A stretch of DNA of 54,093 nucleotides, from NCBI RefSeq assembly GCF_000304335.1, contig NZ_CAJF01000030.1:1-54093 (forward strand). Direction: 5' to 3'. The stretch is from Microbacterium yannicii PS01 (GTDB lineage: Bacteria > Actinomycetota > Actinomycetes > Actinomycetales > Microbacteriaceae). The position numbers were made by a program, and so were the translations under genes. Position 1 is the first letter of the stretch; every line of letters begins with the position of its first letter. Below the pieces are notes generated by a model that was given only the letters and a program-made list of their open reading frames with translations, searched no databases and was not told the DNA's origin. Shown in pieces: positions 17,572-26,343 of the stretch.

Positions 17572-18528
17572 TCAGGGGGTCGGTCGCCCGTTCGCGGGGA
17601 GGACCGACGGGTCGCTTCGGGTCCGCGGGGGGCGCCCGGCGAACCACACGAACAGTCCGAGGACGGCGACTGCTCCGGCGACGGGGAAGACCCACCACGG
17701 GAAGCCCGGGATATCGGGCGTCAGTCCGGCATCGGCGACCTGCTCGGGGGGCGTCGGCAGCAGCCGCTCGCCGGTCACCAGGATGCGGTGGCTGTTCACG
17801 CCGAGGGGGGTGCAGGTCACGAGGGTGACGAGGTCCTGCCCCGCGCTCGGGTACAGCGTCTCGGTGTCTTCGGGCGCGACCACCTGGGTGCTGACGACCC
17901 GGTAGGTGATCACCTCGCCGAACACCTCGATGGTGAACTCGTCGCCCTCCGCGACCTGGTCGAGGTTCGTGAAGAGGGTGGACGAGGCGAGGCCGCGGTG
18001 AGCGGTCAGCACCGCGTGCGTATCGTCGCCGCCGACCGGCAGAGCCGTGCCCTCGAGGTGCCCGACGCCCTTCTGCAGCGTCTCCTCCGTGGTGCCGTGA
18101 TAGATCGGCAGGTCGATGCCGGCGGCCGGAACGCGCAGTCGCGCCATCAGACCTTGGTCGTCGGCGGAGAGAAGAGAGGCGTATTCGTTGTCGGCTGTGG
18201 CGCCCTCGGCGACCGGAACCCGCTCGTTCGCGGCCACCTCGGCGCCGCCGATGAGCTCTGAGTTGTACTGCCGCGCCCGCTCGAGCTCGGCCGCCAGGTT
18301 GTCGGGGCCGATCTCCTGGACTTCTTCGGAGTAGTCGTCGATCATCTGCGACTGCTCGTACTGCGAGAACCACCCGGCGGCTGCCGGATAGGTCAGGACG
18401 AGCACGCCCACGAGGCCGATGACCGCGACGACGAGCGCGAGGCCCGACAGCCGCCACCGCGTGCGCTCACGACGCACCGAACGCCGCGTGACGGCATTCG
18501 GCTCGAGGGGCGGTGCGGTGAGGGTCAC
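17572..18528 (-). CDS. Class C (pilin-polymerising) sortase, module 1
   Basis: This enzyme likely cuts LPLTG pilins and joins them by isopeptide bonds into a pilus. The 318-aa protein has an N-terminal helix (27-47), the sortase barrel and a C-terminal membrane helix (about 279-297), the layout of class C. Catalytic His177 (TAHRG), Cys239 (TLVTCTP) and Arg248 (SHRILV) are all present. I do not see the D-P-[WF] lid motif of classical class C enzymes ahead of the barrel. It follows its backbone pilin by 112 bp, and the gap contains a strong hairpin that may lower sortase relative to pilin. Confidence 0.93.
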   Translation of the reverse strand: MTLTAPPLEPNAVTRRSVRRERTRWRLSGLALVVAVIGLVGVLVLTYPAAAGWFSQYEQSQMIDDYSEEVQEIGPDNLAAELERARQYNSELIGGAEVAANERVPVAEGATADNEYASLLSADDQGLMARLRVPAAGIDLPIYHGTTEETLQKGVGHLEGTALPVGGDDTHAVLTAHRGLASSTLFTNLDQVAEGDEFTIEVFGEVITYRVVSTQVVAPEDTETLYPSAGQDLVTLVTCTPLGVNSHRILVTGERLLPTPPEQVADAGLTPDIPGFPWWVFPVAGAVAVLGLFVWFAGRPPRTRSDPSVLPANGRPTP

Positions 18529-18611
18529 GACATCTCCTGACAGTGCGAGTGATGAGGGTGAGCCCGTGACGGGAGCGGGAGTCGGGTCCCTCTCCCGCCA
18601 CGGGGCTGGTG

Positions 18612-18637
18612 GCCGGGGCGGCGTGTGCCGCCCCGGC
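18612..18637 (-). terminator. Intercistronic hairpin between pilin 1 and sortase 1
   Basis: Arms GCCGGGGCGGC and GCCGCCCCGGC (11 bp) with a GTGT loop lie three bases past the pilin stop. It is likely a partial terminator or mRNA stabiliser that sets the pilin-to-sortase ratio. There is no T-tract. Confidence 0.55.
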
Positions 18638-18640
18638 GGT

Positions 18641-20074
18641 TCAGGCGCGGACCGGAGCGGTCCGACGACGGGTGATCATGATGGCGGCGCCCGCAGCGAC
18701 GAGCAGCAGCGCGCCTCCGCCGATGCCGAACATCAGCGCGCCGTCGCCACCGGTGAGGGGCAGCGCGTACGCGGGGATCTTCGTGTTCTCGACGACCTTC
18801 TCGACCTGGGCACCGGCAGTCTTGGTGATCTCGACCGCGATGCGCTTCTCGATGCCGTAGTAGCCGTTGGGCGCCGTCTTCTCCTGCAGCCAGTAGGTGA
18901 CACCGGTCTTGAGACCCGGGATCGTCACCGTTCCGTCGGCACCGGTGGTGAAGGCGGTCTTGCTGTCAGGAGCGAAGGCCAGCGGGGTGCCACCGGTCTC
19001 GGACGTGTAGACCTCGAACACAGCGCCTGCGAGGGCGTCCTTGGTGGCGCTGTCCTTCTTGACGATGTTCAGCTTCGCCCAGGTGGTCTGCACCTCGTTG
19101 GTCTTGTACTCGTTGCCGTTGATGTTCACGAAGGCGGTGTTCTTGATGACGCCGTCACCGACCTCGTTCACCTTGGTGGTGATCACGAGCGTGACCGAGC
19201 CGCCGGGAGCAGCGGCCAGCTTTGCGAGACCGGAGGCAGTGAACGTCGCGGTGACCTTGTTGGCGGCCTCCGAGATCGTGACGTCAGCGGACGTGAGCGC
19301 GGTGCCGCCGAGCGAGACGGTTGCCGACACGTAGCCCAGACGCGCGTCGAGCGTGTCGGTGAGGACGTAGCTCTTCAGGTCGGATGCCGCGGCGAAGGCC
19401 GGCACGGTGGCCGAGACCGTCCACGACACCTGGTCGCCGAGTGCGTACGCCTTGGAGTCGTCGACGGCCTTGGTCGGCGCGCTCGCAACAGCGTTCTTCG
19501 GGTAGACGTGGATGTCGTAGTTCCAGCCGGCCTTCTCGCCGACGTTGGGCAGCGGCACGGTCACGAGGAACGGCGCGGCGGGCGAGACGATGTTCGCGGG
19601 ACCCGACACTTCCTGCACGAGGTACAGGCCGAGCGACAGCTGTGAGGCGACGGCCACGCCGTTCGCGTCGGTCGCCGTCAGATTGGTCGCGGTTCCGAGG
19701 CCGCCAGGCAGCGTGCCGTTCTGGCTGAGCGCCTTGGCCGCCTTCTCGGCATCCTCCCAGCCCTTGTTGGTCGTCAGGTCGATGCCCGTGACCGGCGTGA
19801 CCGAGAAGACGACGCCGGCGATCGGCTTGAGGCCCTTCGCAGTGATGTCGCCCTGCGGAACCAGCGTGCCGTTGTTCGGAAGGCCGCTGGCGGGGTGCGG
19901 CTGCTCGAACTTGTGGATCGTCACACTCCCCTTCACGTTCTTGTCGATGTTCGGGCCGGTGGTGTCGGTCGCCGAGGCGGGCCCGGCGATGCTGATGGCG
20001 CCGAGTGTCGCGAGTGCGACGACTCCGGCCGAGGCGATGAGCCGCCCCAGACGGCCCTTCGGTGTGGATGTCAT
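18641..20074 (-). CDS. LPLTG backbone pilin, SpaA-type, module 1
   Basis: This is the likely major shaft subunit of a sortase-assembled pilus. The 477-aa precursor has a signal peptide (about 1-36) and the pilin motif W-x6-V-Y-P-K-N with the polymerising Lys193 (WNYDIHVYPKN). An E-box follows with Glu398 (YWLQEKTAPNGY), then the sorting signal LPLTG (438-442), a membrane helix and RRR. I chose the ATG at 20074 because GGGGA lies 6 bases upstream and the signal peptide starts there; an earlier ATG at 20101 would add nine residues. Internal isopeptide bonds are expected from the family. It lies 108 bp after the tip protein gene. Confidence 0.93.
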   Translation of the reverse strand: MTSTPKGRLGRLIASAGVVALATLGAISIAGPASATDTTGPNIDKNVKGSVTIHKFEQPHPASGLPNNGTLVPQGDITAKGLKPIAGVVFSVTPVTGIDLTTNKGWEDAEKAAKALSQNGTLPGGLGTATNLTATDANGVAVASQLSLGLYLVQEVSGPANIVSPAAPFLVTVPLPNVGEKAGWNYDIHVYPKNAVASAPTKAVDDSKAYALGDQVSWTVSATVPAFAAASDLKSYVLTDTLDARLGYVSATVSLGGTALTSADVTISEAANKVTATFTASGLAKLAAAPGGSVTLVITTKVNEVGDGVIKNTAFVNINGNEYKTNEVQTTWAKLNIVKKDSATKDALAGAVFEVYTSETGGTPLAFAPDSKTAFTTGADGTVTIPGLKTGVTYWLQEKTAPNGYYGIEKRIAVEITKTAGAQVEKVVENTKIPAYALPLTGGDGALMFGIGGGALLLVAAGAAIMITRRRTAPVRA

Positions 20075-20182
20075 TTCATTTCCCCAGAAGTGTTCAGACA
20101 TGAGTGATGGATGGATGGTGCGTGCGGATCGGGTAGTGCTACGGCCGCACCGGGCCGTGGTTTCGGGAGCGGATGCCGGCGC

Positions 20183-22831
20183 TCAGGCGCGACGGACCGC
20201 TACGGTTCTGCGCAGCAGGAGTGCCGCGAGCATCCCTGCGAGCAGGAGGACGATGACGCCGCCATACAGATAGGCATCGGTACTGGTGCCTCCCGTGAGC
20301 GGAAGGACTACGGCGGGAACCTTGTCGTTGACGAAGCGGTACGTCGCATGGGCTCCGGCTGCCACCGTCACCTGATCGGAGGTGACGGACTTCCAGCTGC
20401 CGTCCGCCTGCAGCTGCTCGATGCCGAGCTGGCGGTAGGCGATGGTGCCGGGGCCGCCGGTCAGCGCCTCCGAGATCGTGTACGCCGTGTTCGGCGCAAC
20501 CTCGAAGGTGTTCGCCGGCGACGCGGTCTCTGCTCCGGTGGCGCTGACCGTCGGCAGCGCGCCGCCGGGCTTTCCGGTGATCGTCCAGTCCCCCGGCTTG
20601 AGGCTCGCGTCGCTGACGTGCTTGAGGAGCGTCAGCTTCGCCGTCGCGTTCGTCACGGTGCAGACCGCCTGCGTGCCGGCCGCAAGGGTGACCGCTCCGG
20701 CCGAGACCGCGACCGCCTTGCCCGCGCCGTCGACGCAGCTCCAGTCGCCGACCTGCATATAGGTGGCGGGACCGCCGGACTCGCTCAGCGCGTACGGCTT
20801 GTTGGCCGTCACCGGGATCGCGGTGGTCTGCGGGGTCCCGGTCTTGCCCTTCGGTCCCGCCAGCGCACCGGTCGGCGCCTCGGCGTTCAGCGTCCACTCG
20901 CTCGCAGCGACGGACCCGAACGACACCTTCTTCACGAGGGTCAGCGAGGTCGTCTTGACCTTGTTGACGAACCCGCAGGCGACGTTGTCGCCCGGCGCGA
21001 CATCCGTGATCTTCGCGCCGTCGGCGCTCGGAAGCGTGACCGTGCGCGTCGCTCCTGACAGCGCGGTGATCGTGCAGCTGCCACTGACGAACTGATAATC
21101 GGGCTTCTGCTGCTCCGACACCGTCACGGTCGCTCGAGAGGTGGTGGCGTCGAAGCGCAGCGACCACGAGGCCGAGCCCTGAGCGTTCGTCGTCTGTGTG
21201 GCAGCCGAGGGCGTTGCGGTCGCGCTGCCCTTGGTCGCCGCCACCGCTGCTCCGACCGTCCAGCCGGCGCCCGGCTGCGCGTTGCCGCCGTTCGCGTCCT
21301 GGACCGTCTTGCTCACCGTGACGGATGCGTTGAGAGGGCTGTTCGTGAAGGTGCAGACCACACTCGCGCCGGACGTGTTCGGAATCGTGACCGTACCGCT
21401 CGTTCCGGTCCCGGAGGCGCCGTTGTCGCATGACCATGCGCTCGCGTAGTTCGCGCTGGATCCCGACGCCATGCCTTCGCTGATGGTGTAGCTGGTACCC
21501 GCGATCACCGGGATGGGCCCGATCTGCTCGGACTGGACACCCGTCGCCGTTCCCGTCGTGGTCGCCGTTGCGACCTGCGTCTGGCCGCTACTCACAGCGA
21601 GGACGAACTGGTCGCTCGCCGCGGCGCGCGCCACGACGTTCTTCTTGACGGTGAGGTTCGCCGGCGAGTTGCAGCTGGCGAGGTCGGTGCTGCTGCCCGA
21701 CAGACTGCTGGAGGCGCCGACGCTCGTCCAGGTCGTCGGGTTGAACTTCGTGGCGGTGTCGCCGTTTCCGAGGAAGACGGTGCCGTCGCCGTCGAACGCG
21801 ATGCCGTTGACGCTCGAAAGCCCGGGCAGGTCCATCGCTTTGGTCTCGGAGCGTGCGAGTTTGCCGCCGTTCGCCGCAGACAAGGTGGCCGCCGTGACTG
21901 TATAGACGTTGACCTTGCTGCCACTGCGGACGACGTAGAGGTTGCCGGCAGAGTCGAACGCCATATCGCCGTTGGCAACCGTGTTCGAATCCCACCCGGT
22001 GTCGAACCAGCCCACGTAGTTGATCGCGTTCGTAACGGGGTTGAATGAGTAGAGCTTGAAGAGAAGGTTGCCGTTGTCGGCGTCGTAGCCACCGAAAAGG
22101 TAGCGACCGGTCTTGAGGTCGACCGCTCCGGCGACGAGAGACGTGCTGTTGCCGGTCGAGTACGACGTGTTCGAGACAGACTGCCAGGAGTTGGTCGCGG
22201 GCGTGTAGCGGAGGATCCGGTCGACGTTCTCGGCGTTCGATCCGCCACGCTTGATGGCGTACATGACCGTGCCGTTCGCGCCGATGGCAAGCCCGTTCGC
22301 GTTGCCGTCGACGTTGCTCCAGCCGCCGATCTCGGTGCGACCGCCGCCCTGAACGACCTTGTAGACCGTCCCGCCGCTGGAGACGGAATAGAACGTATTC
22401 GCCGCGCACGTCAGGGCGGTGGTCGTAGTCGTGGTCGTGGTGCTCGCGAGGGGCGAGGCCGTTTCGGTCGTCGGAGCGAGGAGGCGCGGCACGAATGTCG
22501 GAGTGCTCGACGGCGTGGGCGTCGGGGTCGCCCCGGTGGTGGGCGCCGGGGTGGTGGGCGCCGGGGTGGCGGCATCCGTGGTCGGAGACGGCGTCGCGGC
22601 ATCCGGAGTCACTGCCGGCGCGGAGGGCGACGGGGTCGAGTCGGCGGCAGAGGTCGGCGTCGGCGTCGGCGTGGCATCCGCCGCGAGCGCGGGCACGATG
22701 CCGGCGACGGCCAGTGCGCCGACGACCGATGCCGCGAGCGTCGTGAGCACGGCACGGCGTCCCTGCAATCGGCGTCGCAGGCTCCGGCGTACTTCTTTGC
22801 GCGAGGCGCGACTATTAATGCGTTTCTGCAT
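20183..22831 (-). CDS. Large LPLTG surface protein, probable pilus tip adhesin, module 1
   Basis: This 882-aa protein is probably the tip or adhesin. It has a basic signal peptide (cleavage about 50) and a Thr/Pro/Ser-rich stalk (about 52-140). Next comes a repeat-rich domain resembling DUF6923-type propellers (NTFYSVSSGGTVYKV to about 375). At least four prealbumin-like/SpaA domains with T-L-[LV]-K starts follow, then LPLTG at 843-847, a membrane helix and a basic tail. The ATG at 22831 is preferred because GGGGA precedes it, as at the pilin gene; the earlier start at 22969 adds 46 residues unlike a signal peptide. It is first in its operon. The ligand is unknown. Confidence 0.85.
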   Translation of the reverse strand: MQKRINSRASRKEVRRSLRRRLQGRRAVLTTLAASVVGALAVAGIVPALAADATPTPTPTSAADSTPSPSAPAVTPDAATPSPTTDAATPAPTTPAPTTGATPTPTPSSTPTFVPRLLAPTTETASPLASTTTTTTTTALTCAANTFYSVSSGGTVYKVVQGGGRTEIGGWSNVDGNANGLAIGANGTVMYAIKRGGSNAENVDRILRYTPATNSWQSVSNTSYSTGNSTSLVAGAVDLKTGRYLFGGYDADNGNLLFKLYSFNPVTNAINYVGWFDTGWDSNTVANGDMAFDSAGNLYVVRSGSKVNVYTVTAATLSAANGGKLARSETKAMDLPGLSSVNGIAFDGDGTVFLGNGDTATKFNPTTWTSVGASSSLSGSSTDLASCNSPANLTVKKNVVARAAASDQFVLAVSSGQTQVATATTTGTATGVQSEQIGPIPVIAGTSYTISEGMASGSSANYASAWSCDNGASGTGTSGTVTIPNTSGASVVCTFTNSPLNASVTVSKTVQDANGGNAQPGAGWTVGAAVAATKGSATATPSAATQTTNAQGSASWSLRFDATTSRATVTVSEQQKPDYQFVSGSCTITALSGATRTVTLPSADGAKITDVAPGDNVACGFVNKVKTTSLTLVKKVSFGSVAASEWTLNAEAPTGALAGPKGKTGTPQTTAIPVTANKPYALSESGGPATYMQVGDWSCVDGAGKAVAVSAGAVTLAAGTQAVCTVTNATAKLTLLKHVSDASLKPGDWTITGKPGGALPTVSATGAETASPANTFEVAPNTAYTISEALTGGPGTIAYRQLGIEQLQADGSWKSVTSDQVTVAAGAHATYRFVNDKVPAVVLPLTGGTSTDAYLYGGVIVLLLAGMLAALLLRRTVAVRRA

Positions 22832-22868
22832 CACTTCCCCAGAAAGTGCGTCACTGTGCGGTCCCAGA

Positions 22869-22893
22869 CCGCGCTTCTCGGATAGAAGCGCGG
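22869..22893 (-). promoter_or_regulatory. 10-bp hairpin in the module 1 leader
   Basis: CCGCGCTTCT and AGAAGCGCGG flank a 5-base loop, about 38 bases before the tip gene start codon. With hairpins at 22934-22949 and 22952-22963 it makes a structured leader of about 145 nt. Confidence 0.55.
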
Positions 22894-22981
22894 CTCCGCA
22901 CAGGGTGCTTTTTCGCGGCCCCAGTCCCACGTCGATCACCCCAGTGATCTCAGCGGGCCCGCTCTCCAAGCACCGTTGCCG

Positions 22982-23011
22982 ACGCTATCGCACGCTTTCA
23001 CAAGGGAGCAA
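22982..23011 (-). promoter_or_regulatory. Candidate promoter of pilus module 1
   Basis: On the minus strand TTGCTC, an 18-bp spacer and TAGCGT. The -10 box and spacer length are the same as in the candidate promoter of module 2 (TTGACG-18-TAGCGT at 32411-32440). Confidence 0.45.
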
Positions 23012-23553
23012 AACCATCGTGTGAATGAACGCTCAAGATTGCCTCAGGCCCCGCGCGATTCCACACGTCGAGCCCCTCGCCGTCGGGGGCGAGGGGCTCG
23101 AGTGCCGGGTGAAACCCGGTTTGGAAGTGGGAGGAAGTGGACCTTGGGGGCCACCCACCCCCTCCCACGCATACGGCGTGGGCGCCGCCTCCCCAGGTCG
23201 GCGCCACACGCCGCCGCGCACCGTGCGTCCGAGCGGGCGACGTTGCGTCACTCGAGATGCACGCGTTTCTGCAACGAGCATGCGCATCACCCTTGGTCGT
23301 CAGCGACGCAAGGCACCCCGGGCCGGAGCTCCTCCCAGCATGTTCCGGCTCGTCACAGGACGATGCTTACCACAAGCGTCGGCCGCTTTTCGGGTACGGC
23401 CGATTCGTGTTGTGAGGTAACCGTAGGCCCGCAGCCGAGCCCCGTCAAGTACCCGTTCGGGACCGTCGTCCGGATCCGGCTTTCCGCCGCGTACCGCCGC
23501 CGTAACAGCAGAATGACCCGGGTCGACCGGGCCATTCCGACGCGTGCTGAGTC
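23012..23553. other. Intergenic region rich in hairpins, no gene recognised
   Basis: I see no convincing coding sequence. Notable structures are a 13-bp perfect hairpin CGAGCCCCTCGCC (23069-23081) with its complement at 23088-23100, CCGGGT-GAA-ACCCGG at 23105-23119, and a CCCACGC/GCGTGGG pair near 23155-23190. They may be remnants of mobile palindromic elements or a terminator between the small gene at 23554 and module 1. From about 23230 to 23553 nothing stands out. Confidence 0.4.
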
Positions 23554-23769
23554 CTACTCGTTGCCGACAGCCTTGTCGATGTTGTCGCGCACTCCGTCGA
23601 CGTGCTGATCGACGCTGTCGGGGGCGACCTTCTTCACGAACTCCGCGGCGGCGTCGAGTGCCTGGTCGCTCACGCCTTCGGCCTTCTCGGACTTGATCGC
23701 GTCATTGATCTTGTCCTTGTTCTGGTCCAGGAACTCCTTGCCCTGGTTGACGAGGTCGTCGATACCCAT
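23554..23769 (-). CDS. Small MT0933-like (putative antitoxin family) protein
   Basis: A 71-residue, charged, helical protein (MGIDDLVNQGKEFLDQNKDK at the start, DNIDKAVGNE at the end). It resembles the MT0933/Rv0909 family, annotated as antitoxins or stress-linked small proteins in actinobacteria. An AGGAG site lies 6 bases before the ATG at 23769; the long open frame upstream of it runs through repeat family B and is not coding. No toxin gene is visible next to it, so an antitoxin role is not supported by context. Confidence 0.75.
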   Translation of the reverse strand: MGIDDLVNQGKEFLDQNKDKINDAIKSEKAEGVSDQALDAAAEFVKKVAPDSVDQHVDGVRDNIDKAVGNE

Positions 23770-23837
23770 GTCCGCTCCTTCTGCGCCCCCGCGGGGCATC
23801 CCCGTCATTCTGTCGTCGCCACGGCAGCCGGCGCCAC

Positions 23838-24026
23838 CCCTCGCGCCGCGGCAGGCAGACCGGAGGAGTCGTGGAGAACGGGAGGTCGGCCGCGGCATCT
23901 GTCTCCTCCGGTTTGCGACATCTCCTCCGACATCGGTCCTCGCCGCGGCAGGCGAGACGGGAGGAGTCGTGGAGAACGGGAGGTCGGCCGCGGCATCTGC
24001 CTCCTCCGGTTTGCGACATCTCCTCC
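23838..24026. repeat. Repeat family B, two copies (about 23838-23929 and 23938-24026)
   Basis: Two near-identical units of about 90 bp in tandem begin with CCGCGGCAGGC. Each contains GGAGGAGTCGTGGAGAACGG, an inner TCGGCCGCGGCATCTG, then CTCCTCCGGTTTGCGACATC and TCCTCC. The outer and inner GGAGG/CCTCC pairs repeat the nested layout of family A. No gene is seen in the repeat. Confidence 0.85.
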
Positions 24027-24143
24027 AAGCTCGAGCACTCGCGGGGGGCGGATGGCTCCTCCCCAGGCCAGGGCGGACGCTATCCGTCCACGAGCTCGGC
24101 ACCGTCGTGCGCGCGGCGCCGGCAGCTGCGCGACAGTGGCGTT

Positions 24144-24862
24144 GTGAGCCGGACTCAGTCACACCAGGCGCCAATCAGGTCGGCGCAGGACGCGCTGCTC
24201 GCCACGATGGTCTCGCACGACGGCATCGCCCCGGTGTCGGTGCTGGCCGTTGCGGGGCACTCGCGCAGGACGTTGGAGCGCGCTCTGGACCATGGCGCGG
24301 TGCAGCGGGTACGGAAGGGGTGGGTCGCGCTCGCATCCGCAGATCCCGTTCTGGTCGCCGCGGCGGAGCGCGGCGTGGTGCTCACCTGCGTGACCCAGGC
24401 GAAGCGGGCGGGCCTGTTCGTCCTTCACGAGCCTCGAGAAACACACGTGGCGGCGCGACCGCACTCCGGGAGGGCAGGCATGCTGGATGCCCGCGTGCAT
24501 TGGGCAAAACCGTTGGTGCCGCGGCATCCGGAATCGCTGGTCGATTCCATCGAGAACACACTCGCCCTGATCGCCGGGTGCCTCCCGCACGAAGAAGCCC
24601 TCGTCGTGTGGGAATCGGCATTCAGAACCGCTCAGGCCGACCCCCATACGATGGCGCGCTACTCGTTGCCGGTGGCCGCACGCCGCATCCTCGACATCAT
24701 GTCGACGCGCAGCGCCAGTCGGACATCAGCCACGACGCAGCTCTGACGCTCATGGGCTACCACGTCATCCGGGTCGGCTACGCCCAGGTTGTGCACCGCT
24801 GGCATGAAGTTCAGGACCTCGTGATGCGCGCCGTCGCTCAGGGGCTGCACCTGGCTCGGTGA
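24144..24862 (+). pseudogene. Broken AbiEi/DUF559-like gene
   Basis: The only plus-strand gene. From a GTG at 24144 the frame encodes a winged-helix-like N-terminal half (DALLATMVSHDGIAPVSVLA, then RALDHGAVQRVRKGWVAL) similar to AbiEi-type proteins. It stops at 24746. The typical DUF559/Vsr-like C-terminus (DISHDAALTLMGYHVIRVGY, then ending AQGLHLAR) is found in another frame up to 24862. The middle of the nuclease domain is missing around 24690-24720, so an internal deletion with frameshift has destroyed the gene. Repeat families lie on both sides. Confidence 0.75.
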
Positions 24863-24874
24863 GGCTGTGCTGAA

Positions 24875-25320
24875 CGGGAGGTGATGTGCGGATCGGAAGG
24901 ATGCCTCACCTCGAAGCATCCTCAGAACCTGCCGGAAGCCTCCGCATGCGCTCGAGTGTCGGTTGCATATGACCCGATGCGGAGTGTGGGGCGGGAGGCG
25001 ATGTGCGTGATGGGAGGATGCCGCAGCCCGAAGCATCCTCCCATCCCTCTCGTCTCCTCCGGATCCGCTCGAGACGGCCGCGTGAAGGGGCAGAGGCTGG
25101 CGCGGTGAGGGCGCGTGATGCGGAAGGTGCTGTGCGTGATCGGAGGATGCCGCCGCCCGAAGCTTCCTCCCGTCCCCGGTTTCTCCTCCGGATCCGCTCG
25201 AGGAAGGCCGCGGAGGGGCAGACGCTGGTGCGGAGAAAGGGAGGTGATGTGCGTGATCGGAGGATGCCGCGGCTCGAAGCATCCTCCCGCTCCGTCCGAA
25301 GCCTCCACATCCGCTCCCGG
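24875..25320. repeat. Repeat family C, four tandem copies
   Basis: Four units begin near 24875, 24992, 25120 and 25239 (period 117-128 bp). Each has a core GGGAGGTGATGTGCGTGATC, then GGAGGATGCC...GCATCCTCC forming a hairpin, then TCTCCTCCGGATCCGCTCGAG. Copies 2-4 are the best preserved and also share part of the spacer (GGGGCAGA-GCTGG). There is no gene between 24863 and 25349. The last copy ends about 30 bp from the sortase 2 stop, so the array may double as its terminator. Confidence 0.88.
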
Positions 25321-25349
25321 GTCGACGGAGGCCCAGGGCTCCGGCCAGC

Positions 25350-26333
25350 TCAGGACTGAGCCGTGCGCTCCGGGGCGGGCTCCCCCGTGGGTTCGGGGGT
25401 CGACTGAGGGATGACGCGCACGCGAGGAGGAAGTCCGGACACCCACACGTATCCGACGGCGGCCAGGAGAGCACCACCGGCGATCACCGCCCACCAGGGG
25501 AACGTGGGAATGTCCGGTCGTCTGCCCGCGTCATCGAGGTCGTTCTGGGGCGTGGGAATGATCCGCTCCCCCGTGACGAGGATGCGATGGCTGTTCACGC
25601 CGAGGGGCGTGCAGGTGACAAGGGTCACCAGGTCCGCGCCCTGCTGTGGGACCAGAGACTCGGTGTCTTCGGGCTGCACGACCTGCGTCTCGATCACCCG
25701 GTAGCTCAGCACTTCGCCGAACACCTCGATCGTGAACGTGTCGTCGACGTCGACGCGGTCGAGGTGGGTGAAGAGCTCGGCCGTGGCGAGACCCCGGTGT
25801 GCGGTCAGAACCGAATGAGTGGATGCCCCGCCCACCGGGAGTGCGGTCCCCTGCAGGTGACCGACGCCGTGGTCCAGCACCCGGGTGCTCGTGCCGTGAT
25901 AGATCGGCAGATCGAGCTGGATGGACGGGATCTTCAAGCGGGCCATGAGTCCGTCGGCGTCGGCGACGAGCACGGAGCCGTACTCGAACGCCTCGTCGGT
26001 CGGCTCGGCAAGGGGCAGGCGCTCGTTCGCGGCGATGTCGGCACCGCCGGTGATGTTCGCGTTGTACTCCCGTGCCCGTTCCAGCTCCGCCCGAAGGGTG
26101 TCGGCGCCGAGGTCGCGGATGTCTTGGGCGTACCCGTCGATGCGAGCCGACTGTTCGTACTGCGCGAACCAGCCGGCGATCGAGGGGTAGAGCAGGAGCG
26201 CGGCCCCGACGAGACAGAAGACCGCGATGATCGTCGGGACGACGGGCATCCGCCACCCACGCGGGCGCTCGTCGGCGCCGAGTGACGACGACGGGGGCGG
26301 GGCGTCGGAACGCCCCACCCCCGCCTGTGTCAT
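25350..26333 (-). CDS. Class C (pilin-polymerising) sortase, module 2
   Basis: Paralogue of the module 1 sortase, 327 aa, with membrane helices at about 30-50 and 281-299. The catalytic triad His179 (TAHRG), Cys241 (TLVTCTP) and Arg250 (SHRILV) is intact. As in module 1 no D-P-[WF] lid motif is visible. It starts only 10 bp after the backbone pilin stop and has no clear ribosome site, so translation is probably coupled to the pilin. This differs from module 1, where 112 bp and a hairpin intervene. Confidence 0.93.
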   Translation of the reverse strand: MTQAGVGRSDAPPPSSSLGADERPRGWRMPVVPTIIAVFCLVGAALLLYPSIAGWFAQYEQSARIDGYAQDIRDLGADTLRAELERAREYNANITGGADIAANERLPLAEPTDEAFEYGSVLVADADGLMARLKIPSIQLDLPIYHGTSTRVLDHGVGHLQGTALPVGGASTHSVLTAHRGLATAELFTHLDRVDVDDTFTIEVFGEVLSYRVIETQVVQPEDTESLVPQQGADLVTLVTCTPLGVNSHRILVTGERIIPTPQNDLDDAGRRPDIPTFPWWAVIAGGALLAAVGYVWVSGLPPRVRVIPQSTPEPTGEPAPERTAQS

Positions 26334-26343
26334 ACGGCCGATG

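Noticed and set aside
23353..23535. 60-aa minus-strand open frame in the intergenic region
   Set aside because: No ribosome site, no family resemblance, and it overlaps the hairpin-rich spacer.
24875..25320. CRISPR-like array
   Set aside because: The units are 117-128 bp and the spacers are themselves similar; there are no short identical repeats with unique spacers and no cas genes.
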